Source: DAOUBA01 sp034432855 (GTDB taxonomy: Bacteria; Chloroflexota; Anaerolineae; B4-G1). Taken from it: a stretch of 23,039 nt of DNA. The stretch lies in contig DAOUBA010000112.1 in assembly GCA_034432855.1 (NCBI GenBank), positions 1 through 23,039 of the forward strand, in the 5' to 3' direction. The notes under the pieces were generated by a model. It was not told where the DNA came from. It searched no databases and saw only the letters and a program-made list of their open reading frames with translations. Positions 8,751 to 16,309 of the stretch are shown here, piece by piece (the stretch's first letter is position 1; every line of letters begins with the position of its first letter). Position numbers and translations under genes: made by a program.

Positions 8751-10010
8751 ATGTACAGTCAGATCAACCCCCAATACGTCAAGATTCTCTACGTGGAAGA
8801 CGATCCTGCAAGCCTGGGCCTGGTTAGTCGCCTGCTCAGCACGGAAGGCTATCAGGTCGTCGCCGCCTCGGATGGACTTTCGGCCATCGAGGTCGCCGAG
8901 CGTGAGCGGCCCAACCTGATCCTGATGGATATCAACATCAGCGGGCTGGATGGCTATGAGGTGACCACCAAGATCCGCACCATCCCGGAGTTGCAACAGA
9001 TTCCCATCGTCGCCGTCACTGCCGCGACGCTGAAAGGCGACCGGGAGCGGGCGTTGGCCGCCGGCTGCGATGGCTACATCTCCAAGCCCATTGACGTAGA
9101 CCGTTTCCCCGAGCAGGTGCGCGATTTCTTATTAGGGATGCGAGAAGAGTTCGAGTCGCCGGAAAAGAGAGCCGAGTACCTGTTCGAGTACAACCGCAAG
9201 TTGGTGGAGCGGCTGGAAGAAAAGCTCCGCGAACTGGAGGAAGCCAATATCGAGTTGCAGCGGGTAGACAAGATGAAGTCGGATTTCATCGTCCTGGCGG
9301 GCCACGAACTGCGCACGCCGTTGACCGCGATCTACGGCTACGTCCAGATGCTGCTCTACAACCCGCAGATTCCTGGCAGCGACGACGAGGAGGGCAGCCC
9401 GCGCAACTTGCTGCAGCGCATTGCCGGCGCTGCGCAGCGCCTCAATCAGGTCTTTGACGAGATCCGCAACGTCGCGTTGATTGACGCTAAAAGCCTGGAA
9501 TTGGCCTGGGAGCCGGTTGCGCTCGAGTCGCTGGTGCACACCGTGGTGAACAACCTACGCAACCTGGGCCCTGCGCGGGATCTGCGCTTCGAGTTCGAGG
9601 GCCTGGGTGATGTGCCGACCATTGAGGGCGACTCGCGACGGCTGTATCACGCGCTGTGGAACATCGTCAGCAATGCGATGAAGTATACTCCCGACGGCGG
9701 GCGCATTACCATCTCGGGACGGCAGATCGAAGAGATGGTGCACCTCAGCATCCAGGATACCGGCGTCGGCATCCCACCAGAGGACCAGGAGCGCATCTTC
9801 GATCGCTTCTACGTGCTGGAGGACATCCAACTCCACCACACCAGCAAGACCGAGCACCGGGGGGGTGGACTGGGATTGGGGCTTTCGGTCGCGCAGGGTA
9901 TCATCGAGGCTCACGGCGGCAGGGTCTGGGCCGCCAGTGAGGGCTACGACCCGGAACGCCTGCCGGGCAGCACCTTCCACATCCTCCTGCCAATACACAA
10001 ACCTGAGTAG
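8751..10010 (+). CDS. Receiver-histidine kinase (REC-HisKA-HATPase)
   Basis: This 419-aa cytoplasmic kinase has an N-terminal REC domain (10-128) with E16/D17/D18, phospho-acceptor D60 and K112 in the SKP motif. A charged coiled-coil linker (about 135-175) leads to HisKA with H185 in AGHELRTPLTAIYGY. The HATPase domain has N-box residues N304 and N308, the G1 box DTGVGIP at 336-342 and the G2 box GGGLGLGLS at 371-379. An N-terminal REC followed by a kinase usually means that phosphorylation of the receiver gates the kinase, so this protein may sit below the large hybrid kinase. Its ATG is 3 nt after the stop of the PLP-enzyme gene, which indicates translational coupling. The helix between REC and HisKA and the missing membrane segments suggest a purely intracellular relay. 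The substrate is not evident; the REC on the PLP enzyme is an attractive candidate. Confidence 0.94.
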   Translation: MYSQINPQYVKILYVEDDPASLGLVSRLLSTEGYQVVAASDGLSAIEVAERERPNLILMDINISGLDGYEVTTKIRTIPELQQIPIVAVTAATLKGDRERALAAGCDGYISKPIDVDRFPEQVRDFLLGMREEFESPEKRAEYLFEYNRKLVERLEEKLRELEEANIELQRVDKMKSDFIVLAGHELRTPLTAIYGYVQMLLYNPQIPGSDDEEGSPRNLLQRIAGAAQRLNQVFDEIRNVALIDAKSLELAWEPVALESLVHTVVNNLRNLGPARDLRFEFEGLGDVPTIEGDSRRLYHALWNIVSNAMKYTPDGGRITISGRQIEEMVHLSIQDTGVGIPPEDQERIFDRFYVLEDIQLHHTSKTEHRGGGLGLGLSVAQGIIEAHGGRVWAASEGYDPERLPGSTFHILLPIHKPE

Positions 10011-10013
10011 GGT

Positions 10014-10069
10014 CGAGGCAAGCCGGGAATCGAGATCCTGTTTCGACACTCGGCCTCAGGCTTGCCTCG
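10014..10069. terminator. Perfect 11-bp dyad between convergent genes
   Basis: CGAGGCAAGCC (10014-10024) is exactly complementary to GGCTTGCCTCG (10059-10069), separated by 34 nt. The dyad fills the interval between the converging kinase gene (stop at 10010) and the permease gene (stop at 10073). A two-way terminator is the simplest reading. There is no clear T-run on either side and the loop is long, so a processing or mRNA-stability hairpin is also possible. Confidence 0.55.
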
Positions 10070-10072
10070 CCG

Positions 10073-11020
10073 CTATGTTCGCCGCCACTCCAACGGCTCG
10101 TTCCCCTGCGCCAGACGCAAGCCCGGATCGCGCGCCATCAACGCCAGGCTGAAGACCAACAGCCCGCCTCCAAGCCACTGCACCACCGTCAGCCGCTCGC
10201 CCAGGAGCAGGAAGGCCAGCCCCAGGCTGACCAGCAGTTCCAACAGCCCCGCGAGCGAGGTCTCGATCCCGCCCACATACTTGAGCGCGCTGAAGGTCGC
10301 CAGTCGTGAGAGGGCGGTTGTCAGCCCCAGAGCCAGGATAGCCACCCAACCGGCAGATGCAACCGGCTCCAAGGGGATCGCCTGTACGACGCGCGCCACG
10401 CCGACCACGGCAGCCATCGTCGTGAGGATGTAGAGCGCCGCCGTGCGCGCCGGGACGTCGGCCAGTACCCACTGGCCCAGCACCAGGTGCCAGCCGTAGG
10501 TCGCCGAGGAGGCGATCATCAGCATCACCCCCAACCAATCCAGTTCTCCGGGCCGCGCACGCGTCAGCAAAAAGATGCCCAGCATCGAAAGCCCCAACCG
10601 CGCCAGCGTCAGGCGTGTGAGCGGTTGCCCAGAGGCGAAAAGAAACAGGATCACCCACAGCGGGTACATGGTGTTCAAGAGCGAGGCACGCGAGGCATCG
10701 AGGCGCGACAGGCTGGTGTAGTAGAGCAGCGAACCAAAGCCGTTTACCGCACCCACGCCGATGCAGCCCAGCAGGTCACGCCAGGAGATGGCGATCTCTT
10801 TGGGCCAGAAGAGCGCGACCGTCACCCAGATCAGCAGCGCCGCGATCAATGTGCGGAAAGCCACCAGGGTGAATGGCGTGACGCCACCTGCGTAGGCTAC
10901 CTTGCCCAGGATGGGCGCCCAGCCCAAAAAGAAACTCGCCAGCACGGTGTTGAGGAGACCCAGACGCTGCTCTTGGCTCAGACGGAACATGTTCTCCATT
11001 TTGTAGGGCCAAAGTGTCAT
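10073..11020 (-). CDS. EamA/DMT-superfamily permease
   Basis: The 315-aa protein has about ten hydrophobic helices arranged as two repeats of roughly 140 residues, the usual size and plan of EamA (RhaT/YdcZ-like) drug/metabolite transporters in the inner membrane. Typical features are WAPILGKVAYAGG after the first helix, AFRTLIAALLIW in helix 2, and a second repeat with a short charged loop near FSALKYVGGIETSLAGLLE. The substrate cannot be told from sequence; family members move amino acids, nucleosides or other small metabolites. Three in-frame starts are possible: 11020, 10999 and 10990. The last has GGAG close upstream and still keeps the whole first helix. It converges with the signalling operon and diverges from the small membrane protein at 11164. 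A basic C-terminal tail (RDPGLRLAQGNEPLEWRRT) ends in the cytoplasm. Confidence 0.92.
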   Translation of the reverse strand: MTLWPYKMENMFRLSQEQRLGLLNTVLASFFLGWAPILGKVAYAGGVTPFTLVAFRTLIAALLIWVTVALFWPKEIAISWRDLLGCIGVGAVNGFGSLLYYTSLSRLDASRASLLNTMYPLWVILFLFASGQPLTRLTLARLGLSMLGIFLLTRARPGELDWLGVMLMIASSATYGWHLVLGQWVLADVPARTAALYILTTMAAVVGVARVVQAIPLEPVASAGWVAILALGLTTALSRLATFSALKYVGGIETSLAGLLELLVSLGLAFLLLGERLTVVQWLGGGLLVFSLALMARDPGLRLAQGNEPLEWRRT

Positions 11021-11039
11021 TAGATGTTATTGGAAGCCG

Positions 11040-11096
11040 TAGCATAGCACCTTGTGCGCGTTTTGAACGCAAGAACGCCGACGAGGGGCTATGCTA
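11040..11096. repeat. 9-bp inverted repeat with inner hairpin in a divergent intergenic region
   Basis: TAGCATAGC (11040-11048) pairs exactly with GCTATGCTA (11088-11096). Between them GCGTT (11058-11062) and AACGC (11066-11070) form a tight hairpin with a 3-nt loop. The dyad lies just upstream of the permease start at 11020. Each arm contains TATGCT on one strand, so it could be an operator overlapping a promoter, or a structure in the permease leader. Confidence 0.45.
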
Positions 11097-11126
11097 TCAC
11101 CCCGTCAAATCACGGTCGGAAGTACG

Positions 11127-11155
11127 TTGTGCTGTCGCAGCGTTTGTGTTACACT
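11127..11155 (+). promoter_or_regulatory. Possible sigma70-type promoter, nearly leaderless
   Basis: TTGTGC (11127-11132) and TACACT (11150-11155) are separated by 17 nt. Only 8 nt lie between the -10 box and the ATG at 11164, so transcription would start almost at the start codon. Box quality is moderate (three and four matches to consensus). Confidence 0.35.
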
Positions 11156-11163
11156 TCTACCCG

Positions 11164-11679
11164 ATGACACCGAAACAGAAGCGCATTGTCGCTGCCCTGG
11201 CAATTGCCGACCTGGTCATCATCTCGGGGCTGGCGGCGCTGATGATGTACATGGCGCGCGTGACCACTCCGCCCCTGCCCACGCCTGGCCTCATCGCAGC
11301 CACAATGCCCGGCAGCCTACCCCATCCTGCCGATGAGACGTGCCAGTGGCAGGCTGCGCAGCAGATGGTCCATGCCGGTCTGAACGGGAGCGTGACGCTG
11401 AACCCTGACGGCACACTCCACTTCGAAATCGCCGCCACCCTCGCGCCCGACCAGACTACCGACGAGGCAGCGCAACTCTTCTGGACAGCCTTCGACGTCG
11501 CGCTGGCCCTGGGGGAAGACTGCGCCTTCACCCAGGTCGAGGTCACGATCCGCATCCAGGATAGCGCCACGGTGCTTCACGCCAGCGTCGCTGCAGCGGA
11601 CCTGGCAGCCTACGGTGCAGGCACCCTCACCGGGGACGAGTTCATTGGCCGCGTAACCTATACGGTTGGCAGTCGGTAG
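11164..11679 (+). CDS. Small membrane-anchored protein of unknown function
   Basis: I do not recognise the family. From the ATG at 11164 the product is 171 aa. The open frame extends 50 codons further upstream (11014), but that part is low-complexity, overlaps the permease start and intergenic dyad, and precedes the likely promoter. Residues 3-8 carry three basic residues, followed by a hydrophobic helix (about 8-31): an N-terminal signal anchor with the rest outside the cytoplasm. A threonine/proline-rich stalk (33-57) leads to a soluble domain (58-171) with two cysteines, C60 and C120, that could form a disulfide. There is no lipobox and no catalytic motif I can name. The soluble part alternates strand-like stretches (GSVTLNPDGTLHFEIAATL) with one helix. 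It is a single-gene unit, convergent with the acetyltransferase. Confidence 0.7.
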   Translation: MTPKQKRIVAALAIADLVIISGLAALMMYMARVTTPPLPTPGLIAATMPGSLPHPADETCQWQAAQQMVHAGLNGSVTLNPDGTLHFEIAATLAPDQTTDEAAQLFWTAFDVALALGEDCAFTQVEVTIRIQDSATVLHASVAAADLAAYGAGTLTGDEFIGRVTYTVGSR

Positions 11680-11710
11680 ATTGGGACTGGATGCCATTTT
11701 CCAGCCTGCC

Positions 11711-11738
11711 AATTACCATTTACCGAATACCGAATTCT
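11711..11738. repeat. Degenerate heptamer repeat at the end of the acetyltransferase gene
   Basis: Four successive 7-nt units run from 11711 to 11738: AATTACC, then ATTTACC (11718), GAATACC (11725) and GAATTCT (11732). The first three fit RWWTACC or a close variant. The block abuts the stop of the acetyltransferase gene (TAG on the minus strand at 11739-11737), and its last unit overlaps two of the stop's three bases. It is one of four heptamer blocks in this window. Confidence 0.6.
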
Positions 11739-12885
11739 ACTGGTAGTTCAGCCCTGGCAGGAACGAGGGCAGGGGAAACAGCGCCGCAATGATTTCATCC
11801 AGCACCGGGCTCGTAGCGATGGCTTCAGTCGTCTGCCCCGCCGGTATGCCCATCACCAGCCGGGTCATCGCCGGACCGTCCAGTTCGAACCGCTCGTGCC
11901 CACGCACAATCGCATAGCGGTCATCTTGCTGCTCGAAGCGCAGGCCGCGCCGCAAGGCGGCCGGCAGCCGCACCTGTACGTAAGGCCGCAGGTCGGCCAT
12001 CAGGCCGGGGAAGTTGACGAGGCGCATGGTGTGTTCAGGCAGCGGGATGCGATCCCCGGCGATGCCCTGCTCGTGCAGCAGCCACAGCAAATCCACATCC
12101 TGCCAGGGCACGGCCAGCCGCAGTTCTCGCAGGTTCAGGCCCTCCATTGCCTGAGCCAGGCCGCCGACCAGCGCCACCCGGCTGCCGGCGTATTCGATCA
12201 CCTCGCGCATGCCCTGCTCGTGGGTGTATCCCCACGGCAGCCGTGTAAAACAATAGGCCACAGGCCCGGCTGCCGATTCGACAACCCAATCCTCCCCCTT
12301 GGGAAACTCTTCGCGCCGGGCAAAGTGTTCGGTGAATTCGTCCACGCGCCGCACGAAGTGCACCGGTTCCGCCTGGTAGATGCGGGCGCACAGCGCGGCG
12401 TCCGCCGTGGTCGCCGGACGTAGCGTGAAGCCATCTGCCGCTGGGCGCAATTGGCCGGGCTTGAGTGTGACGTATTCGAAATCCTGGGCGGTGACGTTGC
12501 CGGCCCGGGTATACAGCCCGCGCATGCCGGAGATGAGCACCAGCCGTGCCCCTTCTTCGAGCAACCTGCGCGTGCAATAATCGAGCAGGCGCGAAGCCAG
12601 CCCCTGACCTCGGTAATCGGGGTGAGTGCACACGCCGCCGATGCTGGCGATGCGCATGGGGTTACCGTAGACACTCACCTCGTTGTGGAACACGCCGATC
12701 AACGAGACTGGTTCGCCCCGATGGGCGATCACCTGCCAACCGCCGCGCCTGGGCGGGGTGTAAGACGCCTCCCAGTCCCCATCGTCTGTCTCGCCCAAGA
12801 TACCGGAGAAGCATAGCCGTTCCAGTCTTAGCGCAGCACTCCACTCCTCCCGCCGCAGTGGTCGTGGCCCATCGAACTCTTGCAT
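11737..12885 (-). CDS. Eis-like GNAT-family N-acetyltransferase
   Basis: From the ATG at 12885 the protein is 382 aa. The acetyl-CoA binding motif A is clear at 84-101 (GGVCTHPDYRGQGLASRL). It is followed by LVLISGMRGLYTRAGN and a second half of about 200 residues with a further GNAT-like lobe and a C-terminal domain, the overall plan of Eis-type enhanced-survival acetyltransferases that act on amines of proteins or aminoglycosides. The substrate here is unknown. The frame stays open to 12945, but that would overlap the helicase gene. The ATG at 12885 has AGGAGG 11 nt upstream and begins the conserved region, so I prefer it. It lies 31 nt after the helicase stop on the same strand and may be co-transcribed with it. 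Its Shine-Dalgarno and start codon are embedded in a heptamer repeat. Confidence 0.82.
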   Translation of the reverse strand: MQEFDGPRPLRREEWSAALRLERLCFSGILGETDDGDWEASYTPPRRGGWQVIAHRGEPVSLIGVFHNEVSVYGNPMRIASIGGVCTHPDYRGQGLASRLLDYCTRRLLEEGARLVLISGMRGLYTRAGNVTAQDFEYVTLKPGQLRPAADGFTLRPATTADAALCARIYQAEPVHFVRRVDEFTEHFARREEFPKGEDWVVESAAGPVAYCFTRLPWGYTHEQGMREVIEYAGSRVALVGGLAQAMEGLNLRELRLAVPWQDVDLLWLLHEQGIAGDRIPLPEHTMRLVNFPGLMADLRPYVQVRLPAALRRGLRFEQQDDRYAIVRGHERFELDGPAMTRLVMGIPAGQTTEAIATSPVLDEIIAALFPLPSFLPGLNYQ

Positions 12886-12928
12886 CCTGTTTCTTGCCTC
12901 CTGCGTCCTGTATCCCCTATCCCTGCAA
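12880..12928. repeat. Degenerate heptamer repeat spanning the helicase/acetyltransferase junction
   Basis: Seven exact 7-nt steps run from 12880 to 12928 on the + strand, for example TTGCATC (12880), CTGTTTC (12887), TTGCCTC (12894), CTGCGTC (12901) and CTGTATC (12908). The core consensus is YTGYNTC. On the coding strand the block supplies the helicase stop and its last residues, the AGGAGG Shine-Dalgarno of the acetyltransferase, and its ATG. Confidence 0.7.
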
Positions 12929-15900
12929 TCGTTCGAGGTTGGCAATGCTCGCCATCAGCCGCTTCAGCCCGCCCTCCTCGAACATCACGGTCACCAACTC
13001 GTCATCCCGATCCGGGCGGCTCTCAATGACCAGCCCCTCGCCAAACGTTGTGTGCCGCACCCGCTGCCCGGCGCGAAATTGCAGATTGCGCCTGGCGGAT
13101 GAGGACTCTCCCCTGCTCCTCCGCCCCCCTGCTTCTTCGCTCCTCCGCTCCTCCGTTTCCCACGTCCACACCCTCTGTGCGCGTCGGCTCTCCTGTCTGG
13201 CCCCGCGCCGCCACGATCCGTCCACCAACTCCGACGGGATGTCGTCGAGAAAGCGGCTGGGCACGTTAAAGTCATTCTCGCCATACCGGGTGCGCGTGAA
13301 GGCGTAACTCAGGTAGAGCCGGTCTTTGGCCCGCGTCAGCCCGACGTACATCAGGCGGCGCTCCTCGGCCATCCGTTCGGCGTCGTCGAGGGAGCGGCTG
13401 TGCGGCAGCATCCCCTCTTCGAGGCCGGTGATAAAGACGACCGGGAATTCGAGCCCTTTGGCGCTGTGCAACGTCAGCAGGGTCGGCGCGTCCACCGTCT
13501 CGCTCAGGTTGTCCACGTCGGAGACGAGCGCCACGTCGGCCAAAAAGTCGCTCAATGTCAGGTCTTCGTATTCGGCGGCGACGTTGCGCAGTTCGAGGAC
13601 GTTGGCCCAGCGGTCCTCGCCCTCCTCGGTGCCATCGCGTAGATAATCGGCATAGCGCGTGTCTTGCAGCACGCGATCAATCAACTGCGCCGCCGTGAGG
13701 TGCTCGCGTGCCGCGATCCAGCCTTCGACCATCTCGCGGAACGCCGCCAGCGCCCGTTGCGCGCGGCTGCCCAGTTCGTCGGGTGCGTCTTTGAGCACCT
13801 CGTAGATGGGGGCGTTACGCTTGCGCGCGACCTCTTCCAGCGTTGCCACCGTCTTCTGGCCGATGCCGCGCGGTGGGACGTTGAGGATACGCTCGAGGCT
13901 GACGCTGTCGGCGGGATTATGGATCAGGCGCAGGAAGGCGATCAGGTCCTTGATCTCGCGGCGGGCGTAGAAGCGCGTCGCGCCGACCAGTTTGTAGGGC
14001 ATGCCGGCGCGGACGAAGGCATCCTCGATGGCGCGGGATTGGGCATTGGTGCGATACATCACGGCACAGTCGCCGGGACGCACCTGCTCGTGGACGGTGA
14101 GGTGGGCAATCGTGTTGACGACGAACTCGGCCTCGTCGTCCTGGTCATAGGCCTCGTGTACGGCGATCTTGAGCCCGCGCCCGCGTTTGGTGAACAGCGC
14201 CTTGTCGGTGCGGTCGGGGTTGTGGCGGATGACCGCGCGCGCGGCGTCGAGGATGGTCTGAGTGGAGCGATAGTTCTGCTCCAGCAGGATCGTCACCAGG
14301 TCGGGATGGTCATCGCGCAGCCGGCGGATGTTGCGATAGTCGGCGCCGCGCCAGGCGTAGATCGAATTGTGAACCACGATCCCATTGGCGATATAGGTAT
14401 GTACCTTGTCAACGTTGATGTCGTATACTGTACCGGAATACTCTTGCCAGTCTACTCGAATGACTTCATCGTCCTCGATGCGGCCGTTCACTTCGACCGG
14501 AACAATCATTCCAGGGTGAATGTGACTGGCCGGATGCAAATCGTATTTCCTGGTCACGCCGCCGGGTGTTTGCGTGTCGGTGAGGAAGGCTGAGCAGGCA
14601 ATCTCAAGCCTGCCCCCAATCCGGCTGATCTCTTCGGCGAGGTGGAGCACCGCGCCATAATCGAGATTGCTCCAACCCAGTTTCCAGGTGCCACGTCGGC
14701 CTGGACCGGGATTGTAGCCTCGCTCAATCATCGTTTGCTTGAGCAGCAAATCGCTCGTATTGATGTAGATTCTGTGTGCGTTCCACGGGCTGGTATCTGT
14801 GCGGCGGCAGTCACTGAACATCCGCACCTGGATCGCGATCCTCTCAGGCTGTCTGTTGCCCGCGATGCCCTTGGGGCGATGGTGCGGGTGCGCAGGAGAG
14901 ATGTGAAGGTCGGCCATCAGGCGCTCGGCGCGACCGGTGGTGTCAATCCGGCCATACAGTTCATCAATCAATGTCTGGTCAATCCCCATCTTCCGTCCGG
15001 CAGTGAAGAACACCGTGGTCGGGATGCCGTACTCGAACGCGAAGTATTGTTCCCAGAATGTGGCCTCGGCCCGGTTTTCGCAGACCTTCAGGACCCACAT
15101 CTTGTCAGCTTTTTCCTGGTTGCCGCGCACGGCAAGGCCGGAGATGGGTATCCCGTGAATACCATCTCGCCGGGCGCTTTGAACCTGTCCAATACGGTAG
15201 CCCATGTCGCGTTTGTACATCAGGTAGACGTAGAATGCATCGGCGCTATCACCCATGCGTGCAAACAGCATGTGGTTCGGCGTCGTAGCCAGCGAGTATC
15301 CGCGCCAGGTCGTGATCTGGACCACCGGCCCTTCGTATTGTCTGGAACGCCGCTCCCAGTGCGCTGTGTCCATCGTGGCGCCACGTCCCGCGGCGACGCG
15401 AATCCGGGTCTGCGGGGAAAGGGACTCGACAGGCCATGCCCCATCAGCCGTGAGGATCAGAGTGCCTTCAACCACACACTGATCTTCGTCAGCCACACAG
15501 AACAGGTTATGATGCAACCCGGTTAACTGCCGCACCAGTACGTACTGCGCCTGATTGGTATCCTGGAACTCGTCTACCAGCACGTGCCGGTAACGCTCCT
15601 GATATTTCGCCAGCACCGCGGGGTTTTCGGCAAACGTGCGCACCGTCACCATCAGCAGGTCGTCGAAATCGAGCGCGTTGTTGGCCGTCAGGAGTGCCTG
15701 GTAGCGTTCGTAGATGCGCCTGACGACCTCGCCGTAGTATGAGCCGGTCCCGTAAGCCTCCGGCGGGATCAGTTCGTTCTTGGCGCGCGAGATGGCCGCG
15801 TGCACCATCCCCGGCGCGTAGCGCTTCTCGTCCAGGTTCAGGTCGCGGATCGCCTGGCGCACCAGACGGAGTTGATCGTCGGCGTCGAAGATGACGTAAT

Positions 15901-16222
15901 CGCGGGGGATACCGGCAGCCTCGGCTTCGCGACGCAGGATGCGGGCGCAGGTGGCGTGAAAGGTGCCCAATGTGAGGCTGCGCGCGGCGGAAGGGTCGAG
16001 CAGGCGCTCTAGCCGCTCGCGCATCTCGCGGGCGGCCTTGTTGGTGAAGGTGACGGCGCAGATGCGCCAGGGGGCCACGTTACGCTCCTGCACCAGCCAG
16101 GCGACGCGATGGGTGAGCACGCGCGTCTTGCCGCTGCCGGGGCCGGCGAGCACCAACACCGGCCCGTCGGAAGCGGTGACGGCTTGCTGTTGTTGGGGGT
16201 TGAGTCCCTTGAGGAGATCCAT
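12917..16222 (-). CDS. pcrA: PcrA/UvrD-type superfamily 1 DNA helicase interrupted by an intein
   Basis: The ATG at 16222 begins MDLLKGLNPQQQQAV, the usual PcrA/UvrD N-terminus; the open frame runs 57 codons further but without similarity. The precursor is 1101 aa; without the 371-aa intein it is 730 aa, normal for PcrA. Visible motifs are the Q-motif LNPQQQQAV, Walker A AGPGSGKT (26-33), motif Ia TFTNKAAREM, motif II VDEFQDTNQAQ, motif III split as ADEDQ/SIYAWRGAD, motif IV LEQNYRST, motif V TLHSAKGLEFP, motif VI YVGLTRAKDRLYLSYA, and a C-terminal Tudor-like domain (about residue 1052 to the end; VRHTTFGEGLVIE). The enzyme unwinds DNA 3'-5' in repair, replication restart and removal of stalled RNA polymerase. 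A charged linker before the Tudor-like domain is encoded by an octamer repeat. No Shine-Dalgarno is seen; a TACAAT box lies 9 nt before the ATG, suggesting a near-leaderless message. Confidence 0.95.
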   Translation of the reverse strand: MDLLKGLNPQQQQAVTASDGPVLVLAGPGSGKTRVLTHRVAWLVQERNVAPWRICAVTFTNKAAREMRERLERLLDPSAARSLTLGTFHATCARILRREAEAAGIPRDYVIFDADDQLRLVRQAIRDLNLDEKRYAPGMVHAAISRAKNELIPPEAYGTGSYYGEVVRRIYERYQALLTANNALDFDDLLMVTVRTFAENPAVLAKYQERYRHVLVDEFQDTNQAQYVLVRQLTGLHHNLFCVADEDQCVVEGTLILTADGAWPVESLSPQTRIRVAAGRGATMDTAHWERRSRQYEGPVVQITTWRGYSLATTPNHMLFARMGDSADAFYVYLMYKRDMGYRIGQVQSARRDGIHGIPISGLAVRGNQEKADKMWVLKVCENRAEATFWEQYFAFEYGIPTTVFFTAGRKMGIDQTLIDELYGRIDTTGRAERLMADLHISPAHPHHRPKGIAGNRQPERIAIQVRMFSDCRRTDTSPWNAHRIYINTSDLLLKQTMIERGYNPGPGRRGTWKLGWSNLDYGAVLHLAEEISRIGGRLEIACSAFLTDTQTPGGVTRKYDLHPASHIHPGMIVPVEVNGRIEDDEVIRVDWQEYSGTVYDINVDKVHTYIANGIVVHNSIYAWRGADYRNIRRLRDDHPDLVTILLEQNYRSTQTILDAARAVIRHNPDRTDKALFTKRGRGLKIAVHEAYDQDDEAEFVVNTIAHLTVHEQVRPGDCAVMYRTNAQSRAIEDAFVRAGMPYKLVGATRFYARREIKDLIAFLRLIHNPADSVSLERILNVPPRGIGQKTVATLEEVARKRNAPIYEVLKDAPDELGSRAQRALAAFREMVEGWIAAREHLTAAQLIDRVLQDTRYADYLRDGTEEGEDRWANVLELRNVAAEYEDLTLSDFLADVALVSDVDNLSETVDAPTLLTLHSAKGLEFPVVFITGLEEGMLPHSRSLDDAERMAEERRLMYVGLTRAKDRLYLSYAFTRTRYGENDFNVPSRFLDDIPSELVDGSWRRGARQESRRAQRVWTWETEERRSEEAGGRRSRGESSSARRNLQFRAGQRVRHTTFGEGLVIESRPDRDDELVTVMFEEGGLKRLMASIANLERLQG
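13107..13162. repeat. Degenerate octamer repeat inside the helicase linker
   Basis: Seven 8-nt units run from 13107 to 13162 on the + strand. Three are exactly GCTCCTCC (13115, 13139, 13147); others are TCTCCCCT, GCCCCCCT, GCTTCTTC and GTTTCCCA. On the coding strand they encode the arginine/glutamate-rich linker (about residues 1022-1040) between the helicase core and the C-terminal domain. A 7-unit run of period 8 cannot be explained by codons alone. Confidence 0.65.
14366..15478 (-). mobile_element. Intein (371 aa) in helicase motif III, with a GIY-YIG-like middle domain
   Basis: The insert begins with C1 (CVVEGTLILTADGAWPV, block A) directly after ADEDQ and ends with block F/G (VYDINVDKVHTYIANGIVVHN), followed by the +1 serine of SIYAWRGAD. 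C1, TPNH (66-69, block B), the penultimate His, the terminal Asn and Ser+1 are all present, so protein splicing should work. Between blocks B and F there is no LAGLIDADG or HNH motif. Intein residues about 81-155 (bases 15014-15238) contain YVYLMY, then GYRIGQ, two arginines (103-104), H108 and FWEQYFAFEYG with E143, a spacing that recalls GIY-YIG nucleases. The insert is poorer in G+C than the host gene: 26 of 60 bases at 14381-14440 are G or C against 38 of 60 in the adjoining helicase sequence 14281-14340. This suggests horizontal arrival. Confidence 0.93.
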
Positions 16223-16231
16223 CGTTTGCGC

Positions 16232-16237
16232 ATTGTA
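16232..16237 (-). promoter_or_regulatory. -10 box of the helicase gene, near-leaderless
   Basis: On the minus strand the sequence TACAAT (16237 down to 16232) matches TATAAT at five of six positions and stands 9 nt before the helicase ATG at 16222. Transcription would begin about 3 nt before the start codon. No convincing -35 box is seen at 16-18 nt spacing. Confidence 0.4.
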
Positions 16238-16263
16238 ACACAGGCGGGCGCGATGCGCCAGTT

Positions 16264-16291
16264 TTGCCGTTTGAAGGCAATACGCTATAAT
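16264..16291 (+). promoter_or_regulatory. Sigma70-type promoter of the toxin-antitoxin remnant
   Basis: A perfect TATAAT (16286-16291) lies 16 nt after TTGCCG (16264-16269, four of six matches to TTGACA). The expected start is near 16298, giving a leader of only about 12 nt before the ATG at 16310, with no strong Shine-Dalgarno. It fires away from the helicase promoter. Confidence 0.6.
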
Positions 16292-16309
16292 ACAAATCGA
16301 AGATGAGAG

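Noticed and set aside
11014..11163. N-terminal extension of the small membrane protein from the ATG at 11014
   Set aside because: It would cover the intergenic dyad and the likely promoter, overlap the permease start, and place the signal anchor internally. The ATG at 11164 directly precedes a basic-hydrophobic anchor.
14366..15478. LAGLIDADG or HNH homing endonuclease in the intein
   Set aside because: Neither motif was found between splicing blocks B and F; the visible pattern fits GIY-YIG better.
13664..15526. Two long + strand frames (13664-14593 and 14642-15526) opposite the helicase and intein
   Set aside because: They are antisense to conserved helicase and splicing motifs, lack ribosome sites and show no domain.
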